Counted from the stretch's first letter, positions 1 through 7,815 are shown. The stretch: DNA of 32,895 nucleotides from M55B157 sp965657825 (GCA_965657825.1 CBFHQG010000018.1:1-32895), one strand, 5' to 3'. Notes: generated by a model not told the origin, from the sequence alone. Numbers and translations are program-made.

Positions 1-603
1 ACCACCCTCGGCGCAGGAGGGGACCATTCCCGGCGGCGGAGGTTCGGGATACAGGCAGCGGTAGCACGGGCCGTGCTCAGCCCAGAACACGCTGGCCTGG
101 CCATCGACGCGGTAGATGGACCCCCAGACGTAGGGCTTGCCCAGCAGGACGCAGGCGTCATTGACCAGGTAGCGGGTTGCGAAGTTGTCGGTGCCGTCGA
201 CGATGAGGTCGTACTGGCTGAACAGCGGCATCACATTGGTCGAATCGAGGCGCTCCTCGTGCAAGATCACATCGACGTAGGGATTGATCTCCTTGATCGA
301 ATCCCGTGCACTCTCCGCCTTCGATCGCCCGATATCGGACACCCCATGGATGATCTGGCGCTGCAGATTGGACTCGTCGACGACGTCGAACTCCACGACT
401 CCCAACGTGCCCACACCCGCGGCAGCGAGGTACATCAGCGTCGGGGAGCCGAGCCCGCCGGCTCCGACACACAACACCCGGGCGTTCTTCAGCCGCTTCT
501 GCCCGGCCATCCCGACATCGGGGATGATGAGGTGGCGGCTGTACCGACGAACCTCGTCCACGCTCATGTCCTCGGCCTGTTCGACCAGGGGCGGCAAACT
601 CAT
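1..603 (-). CDS. moeB: MoeB/MoeZ/ThiF-type E1-like adenylyltransferase (3' part missing)
   Basis: This E1-like enzyme adenylates the C-terminal glycine of a ubiquitin-like sulfur carrier (MoaD or ThiS type) for molybdopterin or other sulfur-transfer chemistry in the cytosol. The 201 residues present include the nucleotide-binding loop GAGGLGSP (47-54), the acidic strand EFDVVDESNLQRQ (71-83), DGTDNFATRY (136-145), and a CYRC zinc pair (180-183) followed by a proline-rich stretch. The reading frame stays open to base 1, so the C-terminus is outside the window. Whether it carries the rhodanese domain that distinguishes MoeZ from MoeB cannot be seen. The ATG start is fixed by a perfect AGGAGG (611-616) seven bases upstream. 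Gene order with the hydrolase, TetR, DUF3107 and ferritin-like genes resembles the mycobacterial moeB1 neighbourhood (from memory). Family call is secure; the MoeB/MoeZ choice is open. Confidence 0.93.
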   Translation of the reverse strand, partial: MSLPPLVEQAEDMSVDEVRRYSRHLIIPDVGMAGQKRLKNARVLCVGAGGLGSPTLMYLAAAGVGTLGVVEFDVVDESNLQRQIIHGVSDIGRSKAESARDSIKEINPYVDVILHEERLDSTNVMPLFSQYDLIVDGTDNFATRYLVNDACVLLGKPYVWGSIYRVDGQASVFWAEHGPCYRCLYPEPPPPGMVPSCAEGG

Positions 604-742
604 GGGGGACCCTCCTAGCGGCGTGTGATGTCCTGCCGATCACGACAAGACAACGCAATCAGGCCTCCCAGTGTTCCCGAAGCGCCGATCAGGTGCACCT
701 TCACCCCCAGGTCGCCACCTGAGACCTCGATGCCCCGCAGTT

Positions 743-1669
743 CTAGGACGACGTGGAGAGCGGCACCCCGATGAATCGTCGCCACGCGGCAGCGACCTCG
801 TCGGGGTGCTCCATCATCGCCACGTGCCCCGAGTCGGGCAGGACCACGACGTGAGCATCGGCGAAATGGCGGGTAACTCGGTGGGCAGCCTTCGCATCGA
901 CGAGCTGATCACGCTGGCCGTAGACAGCCAGGACCGGAATGTCGATCCGCTCCGCGAGTCGCCAGGGCCGGTTCGCGCCGGTGTCGACGAAGGTGGCGAT
1001 CAGGCCACGAAGTGACGACAGCGTCGCATCGGCGACATGCGGCATTCCGTCGCGACTGCGGGCCTCGTCCACCGTCATACCCCTCCGTTCCGCGGACAGG
1101 CGACCGGGATCTGCGAAGACCGATCGGAACGTGTCGTCCACCCGTCGTTCGACGGGCAACTCCAGGTACTTCGACACCAGTCGCTCACCGATTCCCGGGA
1201 TCGCGATCACCGGCATGTGCGCGCTTCCCCGACGCAACCTTCTCGCGGGCATCGCCGGTGCGATGAGCGACCGTGACCGCACCAGGTCGGGGCGTTCGGC
1301 GGCCAGGTGGACCGCGACGCTCCCACCGAGGGAGTTACCGAACACATGCCACCCCTCATCGGTATCTCCCGACTGTGCGAGATGGTCGATGAGTTCGCCA
1401 ACGTGGCGGGCGTGACCCCGCGGGGAGTAGTCGCCGTCGCGCGGCGGCGGTGACGCACCGAATCCCGGGAGATCGACAGCCACCGCATCGACCTCGGCAT
1501 CGAGCACATCCATCAAGTCGATCCAGTTCAGCGATGACCCACCGAGGCCGTGGATCATCATCGCCCGGGGGCGACCAGCCGCCGCACCCGTCAAGGAACC
1601 AGAGGGACTCGTCCGCACCGAATAGGTGCCCCCCGCTAATGGGACGACCTGAGGCGACCAGCGCGTCAT
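743..1669 (-). CDS. alpha/beta-fold hydrolase
   Basis: A 308-residue cytosolic alpha/beta hydrolase of unknown substrate. Visible landmarks are the oxyanion-hole motif HGLGGSS (40-46), the strand-turn DLPGFGAS (66-73), the nucleophile elbow GNSLGG with Ser113, the acid in YGQRD (Asp254) and the catalytic His282 in DSGHVAMMEHPDEV. All three triad residues are present in the right order, so it should be active. The ATG at 1669 was chosen because GGAGGGG lies about 8 nt upstream and because translation further upstream gives non-homologous sequence. It runs divergently from the TetR gene with about 80 bp between the starts, so the regulator might control it, but no operator is evident. Epoxide hydrolase, esterase and C-C hydrolase functions cannot be told apart from the sequence. 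Confidence 0.88.
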   Translation of the reverse strand: MTRWSPQVVPLAGGTYSVRTSPSGSLTGAAAGRPRAMMIHGLGGSSLNWIDLMDVLDAEVDAVAVDLPGFGASPPPRDGDYSPRGHARHVGELIDHLAQSGDTDEGWHVFGNSLGGSVAVHLAAERPDLVRSRSLIAPAMPARRLRRGSAHMPVIAIPGIGERLVSKYLELPVERRVDDTFRSVFADPGRLSAERRGMTVDEARSRDGMPHVADATLSSLRGLIATFVDTGANRPWRLAERIDIPVLAVYGQRDQLVDAKAAHRVTRHFADAHVVVLPDSGHVAMMEHPDEVAAAWRRFIGVPLSTSS

Positions 1670-1737
1670 GGGATTCACCCCTCCATGAGAACACCATCGA
1701 CTCCCGCGTGTCCTGACGGGGTGGCCCCTGCGCGGTC

Positions 1738-1743
1738 TAGCAT
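1738..1743 (+). promoter_or_regulatory. -10 element of leaderless tetR promoter
   Basis: TAGCAT lies exactly 7 nt before the ATG at 1751, the same geometry seen before many genes here. It overlaps the alternative ATG at 1742, which argues that 1742 is not the start. Confidence 0.55.
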
Positions 1744-1750
1744 GACCGCC

Positions 1751-2383
1751 ATGCCCGAGTTGGTCAGCGGCGAGCGATCGACAGCTCGCCTGCCACGCGA
1801 GGAGCGACGCGCGCAGTTGCTCGTAGCCGCGCGGGAGGTCTTCGTCGCCCAGGGCTACTACACGACGGGGATGGACGACATCGCCGAACGGGCCGGGGTG
1901 AGCAAGCCGGTCCTCTATCAGCATTTCCCCGGCAAACTCGATCTGTATCTCGCCCTTCTCGACGAAGGCATCGCCGCGCTGCTGGAGACACTGCGTGCGG
2001 CGATGGCGACCACGACCGACAACCGACAGCGCGTCCACGCCGCCGTCGCGAGCTACTTCACCTTCATCGACGACCCCGACAGCCCCTACCGCCTCGTCTT
2101 CGAAAGCGACCTGACTCACGATCCCCGGGTGCGCGAACGCGTGGAGCGAGCTGATGATGAATGCGCGGGGCTGTTCACCCGGGTGATCGCCGCAGATACC
2201 GGACTGTCCGATGCGCAGGCGCAACTGCTTGCTGCCGGGCTGTTGGGCATGGCCCATGTCGCGGCGAGACGCTGGTTGCGCGATCGCGACAGTCTTGCGC
2301 TGTCACAGGCGGTGGAATTGATCTCCTCACTGGGGTGGCGCGGCATCGGTGGCTTCCCGCTCACCCATCCTCCGATGGGCTAG
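1751..2383 (+). CDS. TetR/AcrR-family transcriptional regulator
   Basis: A 210-residue DNA-binding regulator. Near the N-terminus is the classic TetR helix-turn-helix: helix 1 around REERRAQLLVAAREVF, then MDDIAERAGVSKPVLYQHFPGKLDLYLAL. The remaining alpha-helical C-terminal domain would bind a ligand and dimerise. In-frame start codons occur at 1685, 1742 and 1751. The last is preferred because a TAGCAT -10 box sits 7 nt upstream, which gives a leaderless message beginning at or next to the ATG. There is no Shine-Dalgarno sequence for any candidate. It is divergent from the alpha/beta hydrolase and followed by the DUF3107 gene, an order resembling M. tuberculosis Rv3208-Rv3208A (from memory). 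The ligand and targets are unknown. Confidence 0.92.
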   Translation: MPELVSGERSTARLPREERRAQLLVAAREVFVAQGYYTTGMDDIAERAGVSKPVLYQHFPGKLDLYLALLDEGIAALLETLRAAMATTTDNRQRVHAAVASYFTFIDDPDSPYRLVFESDLTHDPRVRERVERADDECAGLFTRVIAADTGLSDAQAQLLAAGLLGMAHVAARRWLRDRDSLALSQAVELISSLGWRGIGGFPLTHPPMG

Positions 2384-2432
2384 CGGCCAGGCACCTCACC
2401 CGCCTGCCGATGCAGACACCCACCGCGTGGGT

Positions 2433-2438
2433 TAGCCT
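2433..2438 (+). promoter_or_regulatory. -10 element of leaderless DUF3107-gene promoter
   Basis: TAGCCT followed by 7 nt and then the ATG at 2446. No Shine-Dalgarno sequence precedes the start. Confidence 0.6.
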
Positions 2439-2445
2439 GCCCACC

Positions 2446-2673
2446 ATGGAGGTCAAGATCGGTGTCGTGCACACCGCCCGAGAGATCGTCTTCGACAGCC
2501 CGCACTCGGCTGAAGAGGTCACCGCGGCGGTCACCAAAGCCCTCAAGGACGAATCCCTTCTCTCCCTGGAGGATGACCGTGGCCGGCAGGTCCTCATCCC
2601 CGCAGAGCGGATCGCCTACGTCGAGCTCGGTGTCCCGGCAGCCCGCCGGGTGGGATTCGCCTCCCCCGCCTAA
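2446..2673 (+). CDS. DUF3107 family protein
   Basis: A 75-residue small cytosolic protein that matches the actinobacterial DUF3107 family (M. tuberculosis Rv3208A/TB9.4 type). It begins MEVKIGVVHTAREIVFDS and ends in a hydrophobic strand containing IPAERIAYVELG. The family has no established biochemical role that I know of. The start is the ATG 7 nt downstream of a TAGCCT -10 box; a longer in-frame opening from 2161 overlaps the TetR gene and is not coding. It lies 62 bp after tetR and is convergent with the ferritin-like gene, whose stop codon abuts its own (the two reading frames share bases 2670-2673). Confidence 0.92.
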   Translation: MEVKIGVVHTAREIVFDSPHSAEEVTAAVTKALKDESLLSLEDDRGRQVLIPAERIAYVELGVPAARRVGFASPA

Positions 2674-3368
2674 GCGCCTAGCCCCAGGGACTGCATCCGC
2701 CCCGTGTGCGCATCGGTCAGGCGCGCCAGCATCCGACCGATTTCGGCGAGGTCCGCACCGGGTCGATCCACGCCTCCGACGAGCAGCCCCGAGAGCGCAT
2801 CACGCTGCGCAGCCACTCGCTGAGCCTGGCTGAGGGCCTCGCCAACGAGACGTCGCCCCCACAGTGCGAGTCGGCCACCCAGACTGGGATCGGCCTCGAT
2901 TGCAGCGGTGACACGGTCGACGACGAACGTGGAGTGGCCGAGGTCATCGCACACCTGCAGCACCAGCTCCCGGGTGCGCGGATCGACATATCGAGCGATC
3001 TCACGGTAGAAGTCCGTCGCGATGGCATCGCCGACATATGCCTTCACCAACCCCTCCCACCAATCATCGGGGGCGGTGTGCTCGTGGAACTCGTTGAGCG
3101 GAGCAACGAAGGGCTGCATCGCCTCCAGTGGATCAGCACCGAGTTCGACGAGTCGTTCGCGCAGCAATTCGAAATGCCGCCACTCGGCCGCCGCCATCTC
3201 CGCCAGATGCAGCTCATCGTCCAAGGTCGGAGCCAGCGCCGCGTCAGCCCCCATGCGCTCAAAGGCGCTGAGTTCGCCGTAGGCCAGCACTCCGAGGAGA
3301 TCGATCACCGCAGCGCGGTATTCGGGATGATCTCGATCGAACGGCGGCGCCACAGCTTCATCGGTCAC
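2670..3368 (-). CDS. ferritin-like fold protein (putative di-iron protein)
   Basis: A 232-residue helical protein of the ferritin-like superfamily, similar to M. tuberculosis Rv3210c (from memory). Candidate metal ligands are present in the expected spacing: Glu32 (AYGELSAFE), Glu62 and His65 (EWRH, an EXXH motif), Glu123 (FYREIARY) and Asp142/His145 (DLGH). This two-fold ExxH-like pattern suggests a di-iron centre, though a redox or hydroxylase role is only inferred. The reading frame stays open upstream to 3482, but the GTG at 3368 was chosen because a TAGCCT -10 box lies 8 nt before it and because the upstream extension is not helical or family-like. It is divergent from the DEAD-box helicase gene. 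Confidence 0.85.
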   Translation of the reverse strand: MTDEAVAPPFDRDHPEYRAAVIDLLGVLAYGELSAFERMGADAALAPTLDDELHLAEMAAAEWRHFELLRERLVELGADPLEAMQPFVAPLNEFHEHTAPDDWWEGLVKAYVGDAIATDFYREIARYVDPRTRELVLQVCDDLGHSTFVVDRVTAAIEADPSLGGRLALWGRRLVGEALSQAQRVAAQRDALSGLLVGGVDRPGADLAEIGRMLARLTDAHTGRMQSLGLGA

Positions 3369-3376
3369 GGCGCCCA

Positions 3377-3382
3377 AGGCTA
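3377..3382 (-). promoter_or_regulatory. -10 element of leaderless ferritin-like gene promoter
   Basis: On the minus strand TAGCCT is followed by 8 nt and the GTG start at 3368, matching the leaderless geometry seen elsewhere in the window. Confidence 0.55.
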
Positions 3383-3445
3383 GTACCCGGCCGACGAACC
3401 CAGCACCCAAGCAAGCCGCTGGCCCCCACCGCATAGCCCCCGGGG

Positions 3446-3451
3446 TATGCT
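3446..3451 (+). promoter_or_regulatory. candidate -10 box of DEAD-box helicase gene
   Basis: TATGCT is the best -10 match upstream of the helicase. It would give a 5' leader of roughly 130-155 nt, unlike the leaderless genes around it. No clear -35 is visible. Confidence 0.35.
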
Positions 3452-3488
3452 GAGGTACATCGGCTGCGCACGTAGCCGACATTCGATG

Positions 3489-3552
3489 AGGGGCGTGAGC
3501 CCCTACCGCCCCCGCACGTGCGTCGGCGCCCCCGGTTCGATCCGGGTGCGGT
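3489..3552 (+). promoter_or_regulatory. structured 5' leader of DEAD-box RNA helicase mRNA
   Basis: The leader holds a perfect 6-bp hairpin with a GTGA tetraloop (3489-3504). It is followed by a nested structure in which ACCGC (3505-3509) can pair with GCGGT (3548-3552) around an inner CCCGG/CCGGG hairpin (3531-3546). This much structure in front of an RNA helicase suggests autoregulation or cold-responsive control, which is inference. It is not a tRNA. Confidence 0.4.
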
Positions 3553-3614
3553 GCCCGCGAGCAAAGGCCCGATAGACCCTGGAGCCCATCCTGAGTACCA
3601 CCGCAACCCCCGAT

Positions 3615-5213
3615 GTGAACGAATCCATCCCCGTCGATCCCGATCAGGCAACCCCCGATATCGAAGGTGGCCCTGCCCCGATCCCCCCGACCTTCGCCGA
3701 ACTCGGCGCCGACCCCGCGATCGTGACCGCCCTGGCTGAGGCCGGTATCGAGCGGGCATTCCCCATCCAGGCGATGTGCCTGCCCCTCGCCCTCGAGGGT
3801 CGCGATCTGATCGGTCAGGCCAAAACCGGAACCGGCAAGACCCTCGGCTTCGGCATCCCGCTGCTCATGCGCCTCGATCGGGATCGTGGCAAGGGTGCTG
3901 CCCCGCAGGGACTAGTCATCGTGCCCACCCGCGAGTTGTGCATCCAGGTCGCCGACGATCTGCAGCGCGCTGGCGCACACATGGGCGTCCGGGTCTTGAG
4001 CGTGTACGGCGGGCGCGCCTACGAGCCACAGATCGAGGCACTCACTCGCGGCATCGACGTTGTAGTCGGAACACCTGGCCGCGTGATCGACCTGACACAG
4101 CGAGGCAATCTGCGACTGTCCGAGGTGAAAGTACTCGTGCTCGACGAGGCCGACGAAATGCTCGACATGGGGTTCCTCCCTGACGTCGAGCGCATCGTCG
4201 CCGCCGTACCCGCGGTGCGCCAGACGATGCTCTTCTCCGCAACCATGCCCGGCCAGATCGTCAACCTGGCTCGCCGATACATGACCCAACCCACGCACAT
4301 CCGCGCGCAGGATCCCGGTGACGATCGCGCCACGGTCGATGCGATCGAGCAGCATGTCTGGCGCGCCCACCCGATGGACAAGGTCGAACTCCTCGCCCGA
4401 GCCCTGCAGGCCGAGGGCCGCGGGCTGACGATGATTTTCACCCGCACCAAGCGCAAGGCGCAGAAGATCTCCGATGAACTCACCGAGCGCGGTTTCGCGG
4501 CGGCCAGCGTTCACGGTGACCTCGGCCAGGGTGCCCGCGAGCAGGCCCTGCGGGCCTTCCGCAGTGGCAAGGTCGACGTGCTCGTCGCCACCGATGTGGC
4601 GGCTCGCGGAATCGACGTCGATGGGGTGACCCATGTCGTCAACTACGAGTGTCCCGACGATGAGAAGACCTACCTGCATCGCATCGGTCGCACCGGTCGA
4701 GCGGGGGCCTCCGGGGTGGCGGTAACCCTCGTCGACTGGGAGGACATCGCCCGCTGGCAGATGATCAACAAGGCCCTCGGGTTGCCCTTCGCCGAACCGA
4801 TCGAGACGTACTCCACCTCCGATCACGTCTACACCGGGCTCAGTATTCCCGCCGGGGTCACCGGCAAACTCCCGAAGGACCGTCGCACTCGTGCGGGGCT
4901 CGACGCTGAGCAGGTCGAGGACATCGGCGAGACCGGCAAGCGTCCCGCGGGCGGCTCGCGCAGTGGCGATCGCTCCGGTGGTGGCCGTTCGGGCGGTGGC
5001 CGAAACGGCGGTGGCCGATCGGGTGGCGGACAGTCCGGTGGTTCACGCAGCGGTGGTCGATCGACACCGAAGGCCTCCGCCGACCGGTCCGGCAGCGAGA
5101 AGACCGGCAGCGAGAAGACCGGCAGCGAGAAGACCGGCAGCGCGAAAACCGACGCAACCAAGCCCGCGCGCCGTCGTCGTCGCACCCGCGGCGGCAAACC
5201 CTCGGCCGACTAG
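3615..5213 (+). CDS. DEAD-box ATP-dependent RNA helicase
   Basis: A 532-residue RNA helicase acting in RNA unwinding, ribosome assembly or mRNA turnover. Motifs in order from the GTG: a Q-motif region (about 25-52), Walker A AKTGTGKT (69-76), PTREL (104-108), TPGR (153-156), DEAD (177-180), SAT (208-210), then the C-terminal RecA domain with VATDVAARGID and HRIGRTGRAG. After about residue 430 the tail turns low-complexity: RGG-like repeats rich in RSGGG, then four GSEKT/GSAKT units encoded by 15-bp direct repeats (5091-5150), and a basic RRRRRTRGG end that should bind RNA. The GTG at 3615 has no ribosome site. The in-frame CTG at 3591 has GGAG six bases upstream and would add eight residues, so the true start may be 3591. 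Confidence 0.95.
   Translation: MNESIPVDPDQATPDIEGGPAPIPPTFAELGADPAIVTALAEAGIERAFPIQAMCLPLALEGRDLIGQAKTGTGKTLGFGIPLLMRLDRDRGKGAAPQGLVIVPTRELCIQVADDLQRAGAHMGVRVLSVYGGRAYEPQIEALTRGIDVVVGTPGRVIDLTQRGNLRLSEVKVLVLDEADEMLDMGFLPDVERIVAAVPAVRQTMLFSATMPGQIVNLARRYMTQPTHIRAQDPGDDRATVDAIEQHVWRAHPMDKVELLARALQAEGRGLTMIFTRTKRKAQKISDELTERGFAAASVHGDLGQGAREQALRAFRSGKVDVLVATDVAARGIDVDGVTHVVNYECPDDEKTYLHRIGRTGRAGASGVAVTLVDWEDIARWQMINKALGLPFAEPIETYSTSDHVYTGLSIPAGVTGKLPKDRRTRAGLDAEQVEDIGETGKRPAGGSRSGDRSGGGRSGGGRNGGGRSGGGQSGGSRSGGRSTPKASADRSGSEKTGSEKTGSEKTGSAKTDATKPARRRRRTRGGKPSAD
5091..5150 (+). repeat. four tandem 15-bp repeats in helicase tail
   Basis: Units of GGCAGCGAGAAGACC occur three times exactly and a fourth time with changes, encoding GSEKT x3 and GSAKT. 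They extend the disordered basic C-terminus of the helicase and are likely length-variable between strains. Confidence 0.9.
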
Positions 5214-5279
5214 CCGCGGCGGTCGACCTTCGCGCCAATCTCGCAGAGAACGACGTTTAACAGGACTAACAAGGGCCGC

Positions 5280-5750
5280 TTAGTCAGACTTACGGTCGTT
5301 CTCCGGATGCGAAGCAGGATCCAGGACACCCCAGCGGGTGAGCGTCTCGACGAAGCCGGGTGGGGTCTGTCGGCTTAGAGCGTCTTCCCGCGAGACCAAC
5401 TCCGATGGATCCACCCACGCGGCCTCAGAGGCGTCGTCCCCGGCGCGCAGTTCGCCGCCGAGCACAGCGCAGGCGTAATCCCCGATGTCGAAGACCCCGC
5501 CATCGGGGGCGGGGATCTCGATGCGACCGATGAGCGCACCGACGCGCACGATCAGGCCGGTCTCCTCCCCGACCTCCCGAGCCACCGCCTGTTCATCGGA
5601 CTCCCCCGGCTCCACCCGGCCTCCGGGCAGCGACCAGGCACCGAGCGCGGGTTCGTGACCTCGCCGGATCATCAGCAGGCGGCCGGCGTCATCGCGGATG
5701 ATCGCTCCTACGCAGGGGATGACGTTCCCGTCCCGGTAGTCCTGCCCCAT
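5280..5750 (-). CDS. NUDIX hydrolase
   Basis: A 156-residue hydrolase of nucleoside diphosphates linked to another moiety. The Nudix box G-x5-E-x7-RE-x-x-EE-x-G is complete: Gly44, Glu50, Arg58-Glu59, Glu62-Glu63 and Gly65, inside the segment starting GGRVEPGES. It is preceded by a beta strand (VIPCVGAIIRDDAGRLLMIRR) typical of MutT/ADP-ribose-pyrophosphatase-like enzymes. The substrate is not determinable. The ATG at 5750 is the only reasonable start but has neither a close Shine-Dalgarno nor the TANNNT box. Its stop lies 66 bp from the helicase stop (convergent), and it is divergent from the Pr6Pr gene with a strong dyad between them. Confidence 0.93.
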   Translation of the reverse strand: MGQDYRDGNVIPCVGAIIRDDAGRLLMIRRGHEPALGAWSLPGGRVEPGESDEQAVAREVGEETGLIVRVGALIGRIEIPAPDGGVFDIGDYACAVLGGELRAGDDASEAAWVDPSELVSREDALSRQTPPGFVETLTRWGVLDPASHPENDRKSD

Positions 5751-5787
5751 GAGACTGACTCTCTCACGCTCCCTGAATCGGCGATCC

Positions 5788-5806
5788 CCACCCGATCATC
5801 GGGTGG
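5788..5806. promoter_or_regulatory. 9-1-9 perfect dyad between divergent NUDIX and Pr6Pr genes
   Basis: CCACCCGAT, one central base, then ATCGGGTGG forms a perfect inverted repeat. It ends 6 bp before the TACCCT -10 box of the Pr6Pr gene, where -35 contacts or a regulator would sit. Because it lies between divergent genes, an operator is more likely than a terminator. Confidence 0.5.
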
Positions 5807-5812
5807 AACGCG

Positions 5813-5818
5813 TACCCT
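5813..5818 (+). promoter_or_regulatory. -10 element of leaderless Pr6Pr-gene promoter
   Basis: TACCCT is followed by 8 nt and the ATG at 5827. No Shine-Dalgarno sequence is present. Confidence 0.55.
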
Positions 5819-5826
5819 GGCCGGTC

Positions 5827-6531
5827 ATGACCGCCACCGCCGAGTCGACCACCAGCAGCCGACTGTCCCCATGGGCACGCCCCCTATTCGGGATCAACGC
5901 CCTCATCGCCTGGGCCGGATGCGGACTGCAGTTCATCCTGACCGCCTGGGGGGTCTACCCCAACACCAACACGGTGCCGTCACTGCTGGGCAATGACACG
6001 CAGGGTGCGCTCGGCCGGATCTTCGATTACTTCACGTACTTCACGATCCTGTCGAACATCCTCGTCGCGGTGATCCTCACCATGTTGTTCCTCAACCCGC
6101 TACGCAACGGCAAAGTCTTCCGAGTCCTTCGACTGGACACGGTCTTGATGATCACCGTCACCGGTGTGGTCTACAACCTCGTGCTCGCCGCCGACGCCAA
6201 GAACGTCGGTTGGCAGGTGCTAGCGAACTCCCTCGAGCACCAGATCACCCCGATCGTGACGGTACTCGTCTGGCTGCTGGTTGGTCCCCGAGGATGGGTG
6301 AACGTCCGCACGATCGCATGGGCCTTTGCTCTGCCGATCGGCTGGCTGGTCTTCGCCCTGATCCGTGGCGCCTTCATCGGCGCCTATCCGTATCCGTTCC
6401 TCGACGTCGTGACACTGGGCTACGGCACGGTCTTTGTGAACGTGCTAGGCATCGTGGTATTCGCACTCGTGATTCTGCTCATCCTGTGGGGCCTGGACAA
6501 AGCGATCTCGCGACTGGCGCCCCGCAGGTAG
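5827..6531 (+). CDS. Pr6Pr-type six-transmembrane membrane protein
   Basis: A 234-residue integral membrane protein with about six hydrophobic segments, starting after a short polar N-terminus (around LFGINALIAWAGCGLQFIL) and ending near VLGIVVFALVILLILWGL with a positively charged tail. The signature stretch FDYFTYFTILSNILVAV and a conserved EHQITPIVTVLVWLL resemble the Pr6Pr (six-TM FAR-17a/AIG1-like) family. No biochemical function is established for the bacterial members that I can cite. The ATG at 5827 is chosen for its -10 box 8 nt upstream. Its stop is only 4 bp from the stop of the convergent acyl-CoA dehydrogenase gene, leaving no room for a separate terminator. Confidence 0.85.
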   Translation: MTATAESTTSSRLSPWARPLFGINALIAWAGCGLQFILTAWGVYPNTNTVPSLLGNDTQGALGRIFDYFTYFTILSNILVAVILTMLFLNPLRNGKVFRVLRLDTVLMITVTGVVYNLVLAADAKNVGWQVLANSLEHQITPIVTVLVWLLVGPRGWVNVRTIAWAFALPIGWLVFALIRGAFIGAYPYPFLDVVTLGYGTVFVNVLGIVVFALVILLILWGLDKAISRLAPRR

Positions 6532-6535
6532 ATCA

Positions 6536-7741
6536 CTACGTGCGCAGCTTGTATTCCTCGAGCAGCCGTCGGGCGATGATCATCTTCTGAATGTCTGCGG
6601 TGCCCTCGCCGATCATCAGCATGGGCGCCTCGCGGTACAGCCGCTCGATCTCGTATTCCTTGGAGTAGCCGTAACCGCCGTGGATGCGGAAGGAATCCTC
6701 GACGACCTCCTTGCAGTACTCGCTGGCGAGCATCTTGGCCATGCCGGATTCGAGATCGTTGCGGTCGCCGGAGTCCTTCTTGCGCGCCGACATCACCATC
6801 ATCTGATGCGCGGCCTCGACCTTGGTCGCCATCTCAGCGAGCCGGAATGCGACGGCCTGGTGCTCGGCGATCGGCTTGCCGAAGGTGACGCGCTGCTGGG
6901 CGTACTCGACACCGAGTTCGAAGGCGCGCGTCGCGAGCCCGCATGCACGTGCCGCCACGTTGACGCGACCAACCTCGACGCCATCCATCATCTGGTAGAA
7001 GCCCTTGCCGGGCTCTCCGCCGAGGATCGTGTCAGCCGGCAGCCGCAGGCCGTCCATGATCAACTCGGTGGTGTCGACGCCCTTATAGCCCATCTTCTCG
7101 ATCTTGCCCGGGATCGTCAGGCCCGGACGGACCTCGCCGAATCCGGCGGGCTTCTCGATCAAGAACGCCGACATGCGCTTGTAGACGCTGGTGCCCTCGG
7201 GGGCGTCGCCATCGGTGCGCACGAGCACCGCCACCAGCGTGGAGGAACCGCCATTCGTCAGCCACATCTTCTGGCCGGTGAGCACATACTCATCGCCCTC
7301 TTTGACGGCCTTGCTCTGGATCGCCGAGACATCCGAACCGCAGCCGGGCTCGCTCATCGAGAAGGCGCCGCGGATCTCGCCGGTCACCATCTTGGGCAGG
7401 TAGTAGGCCTTCTGCTCCTCGGTGCCGTGCTGCATGACCATCCACGCGACGATGAAGTGCGTGTTGATGACACCGGACACGCTCATCCAGCCGCGAGCGA
7501 TCTCCTCGACGACGAGCGCATAGGTCAGCAGGGATTCACCCAGGCCGCCGTACTCCTCGGGGATCATCAGCCCGAAGACACCGAGTTCTTTCAAACCCTC
7601 GACGATGTCGGCGGGGTACTCGTCCTTGTGCTCCAAGAACGTCGCGTTCGGCAGGATCTCGTTGTCGACGAAGTCGCGGACTGCCGCGATGATCTCGGTC
7701 TGAACATCGGTGAGACCTTCGGTCTGAGCAAGGCGGGCCAT
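6536..7741 (-). CDS. acyl-CoA dehydrogenase
   Basis: A 401-residue FAD enzyme that introduces a C2-C3 double bond into an acyl-CoA thioester, passing electrons to ETF. The three ACAD domains are intact: the helical N-terminus, the middle beta domain with GAFSMSEPGCGSDVSAIQ and TGQKMWLTNGG (flavin/substrate contacts), and the C-terminal helical domain with RVTFGKPIAEHQAV and IHGGYGYSKEYEIERLYRE. A Glu in GEGTADIQ is at the usual catalytic-base position of short/branched-chain members. The ATG at 7741 has GGAG with a 6-nt spacer. A malyl-CoA/citrate-lyase-like gene is nearby, so acyl-CoA or dicarboxyl-CoA metabolism may be shared, but chain-length specificity cannot be read from the sequence. 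Confidence 0.95.
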   Translation of the reverse strand: MARLAQTEGLTDVQTEIIAAVRDFVDNEILPNATFLEHKDEYPADIVEGLKELGVFGLMIPEEYGGLGESLLTYALVVEEIARGWMSVSGVINTHFIVAWMVMQHGTEEQKAYYLPKMVTGEIRGAFSMSEPGCGSDVSAIQSKAVKEGDEYVLTGQKMWLTNGGSSTLVAVLVRTDGDAPEGTSVYKRMSAFLIEKPAGFGEVRPGLTIPGKIEKMGYKGVDTTELIMDGLRLPADTILGGEPGKGFYQMMDGVEVGRVNVAARACGLATRAFELGVEYAQQRVTFGKPIAEHQAVAFRLAEMATKVEAAHQMMVMSARKKDSGDRNDLESGMAKMLASEYCKEVVEDSFRIHGGYGYSKEYEIERLYREAPMLMIGEGTADIQKMIIARRLLEEYKLRT

Positions 7742-7815
7742 GGTGATCTCCGGCAGGTTCGGTGGCGTCGACCCCTCATCGGTGGCCGCGCGCCCGGGTG
7801 GCTTGGGCAGAATCG

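Noticed and set aside
1685..1750. Longer TetR start at 1685 or 1742
   Set aside because: No ribosome site for either; 1742 overlaps the -10 hexamer, and the extension is not TetR-like.
743..2257. 504-codon hydrolase reading frame starting at 2257
   Set aside because: The part before 1669 is antisense to the TetR gene; the hydrolase has its own ATG with GGAGGGG at 1669.
3526..3552. tRNA-like T-arm sequence (GGTTCGATCC)
   Set aside because: The loop between the CCCGG/CCGGG stems is 6 nt, not 7, and no acceptor, D-arm or anticodon arm can be assembled around it. It is treated as part of the helicase leader.
3912..4826. 304-codon minus-strand frame inside the DEAD-box helicase gene
   Set aside because: Lies wholly opposite conserved helicase motifs and has no independent ribosome site or promoter.
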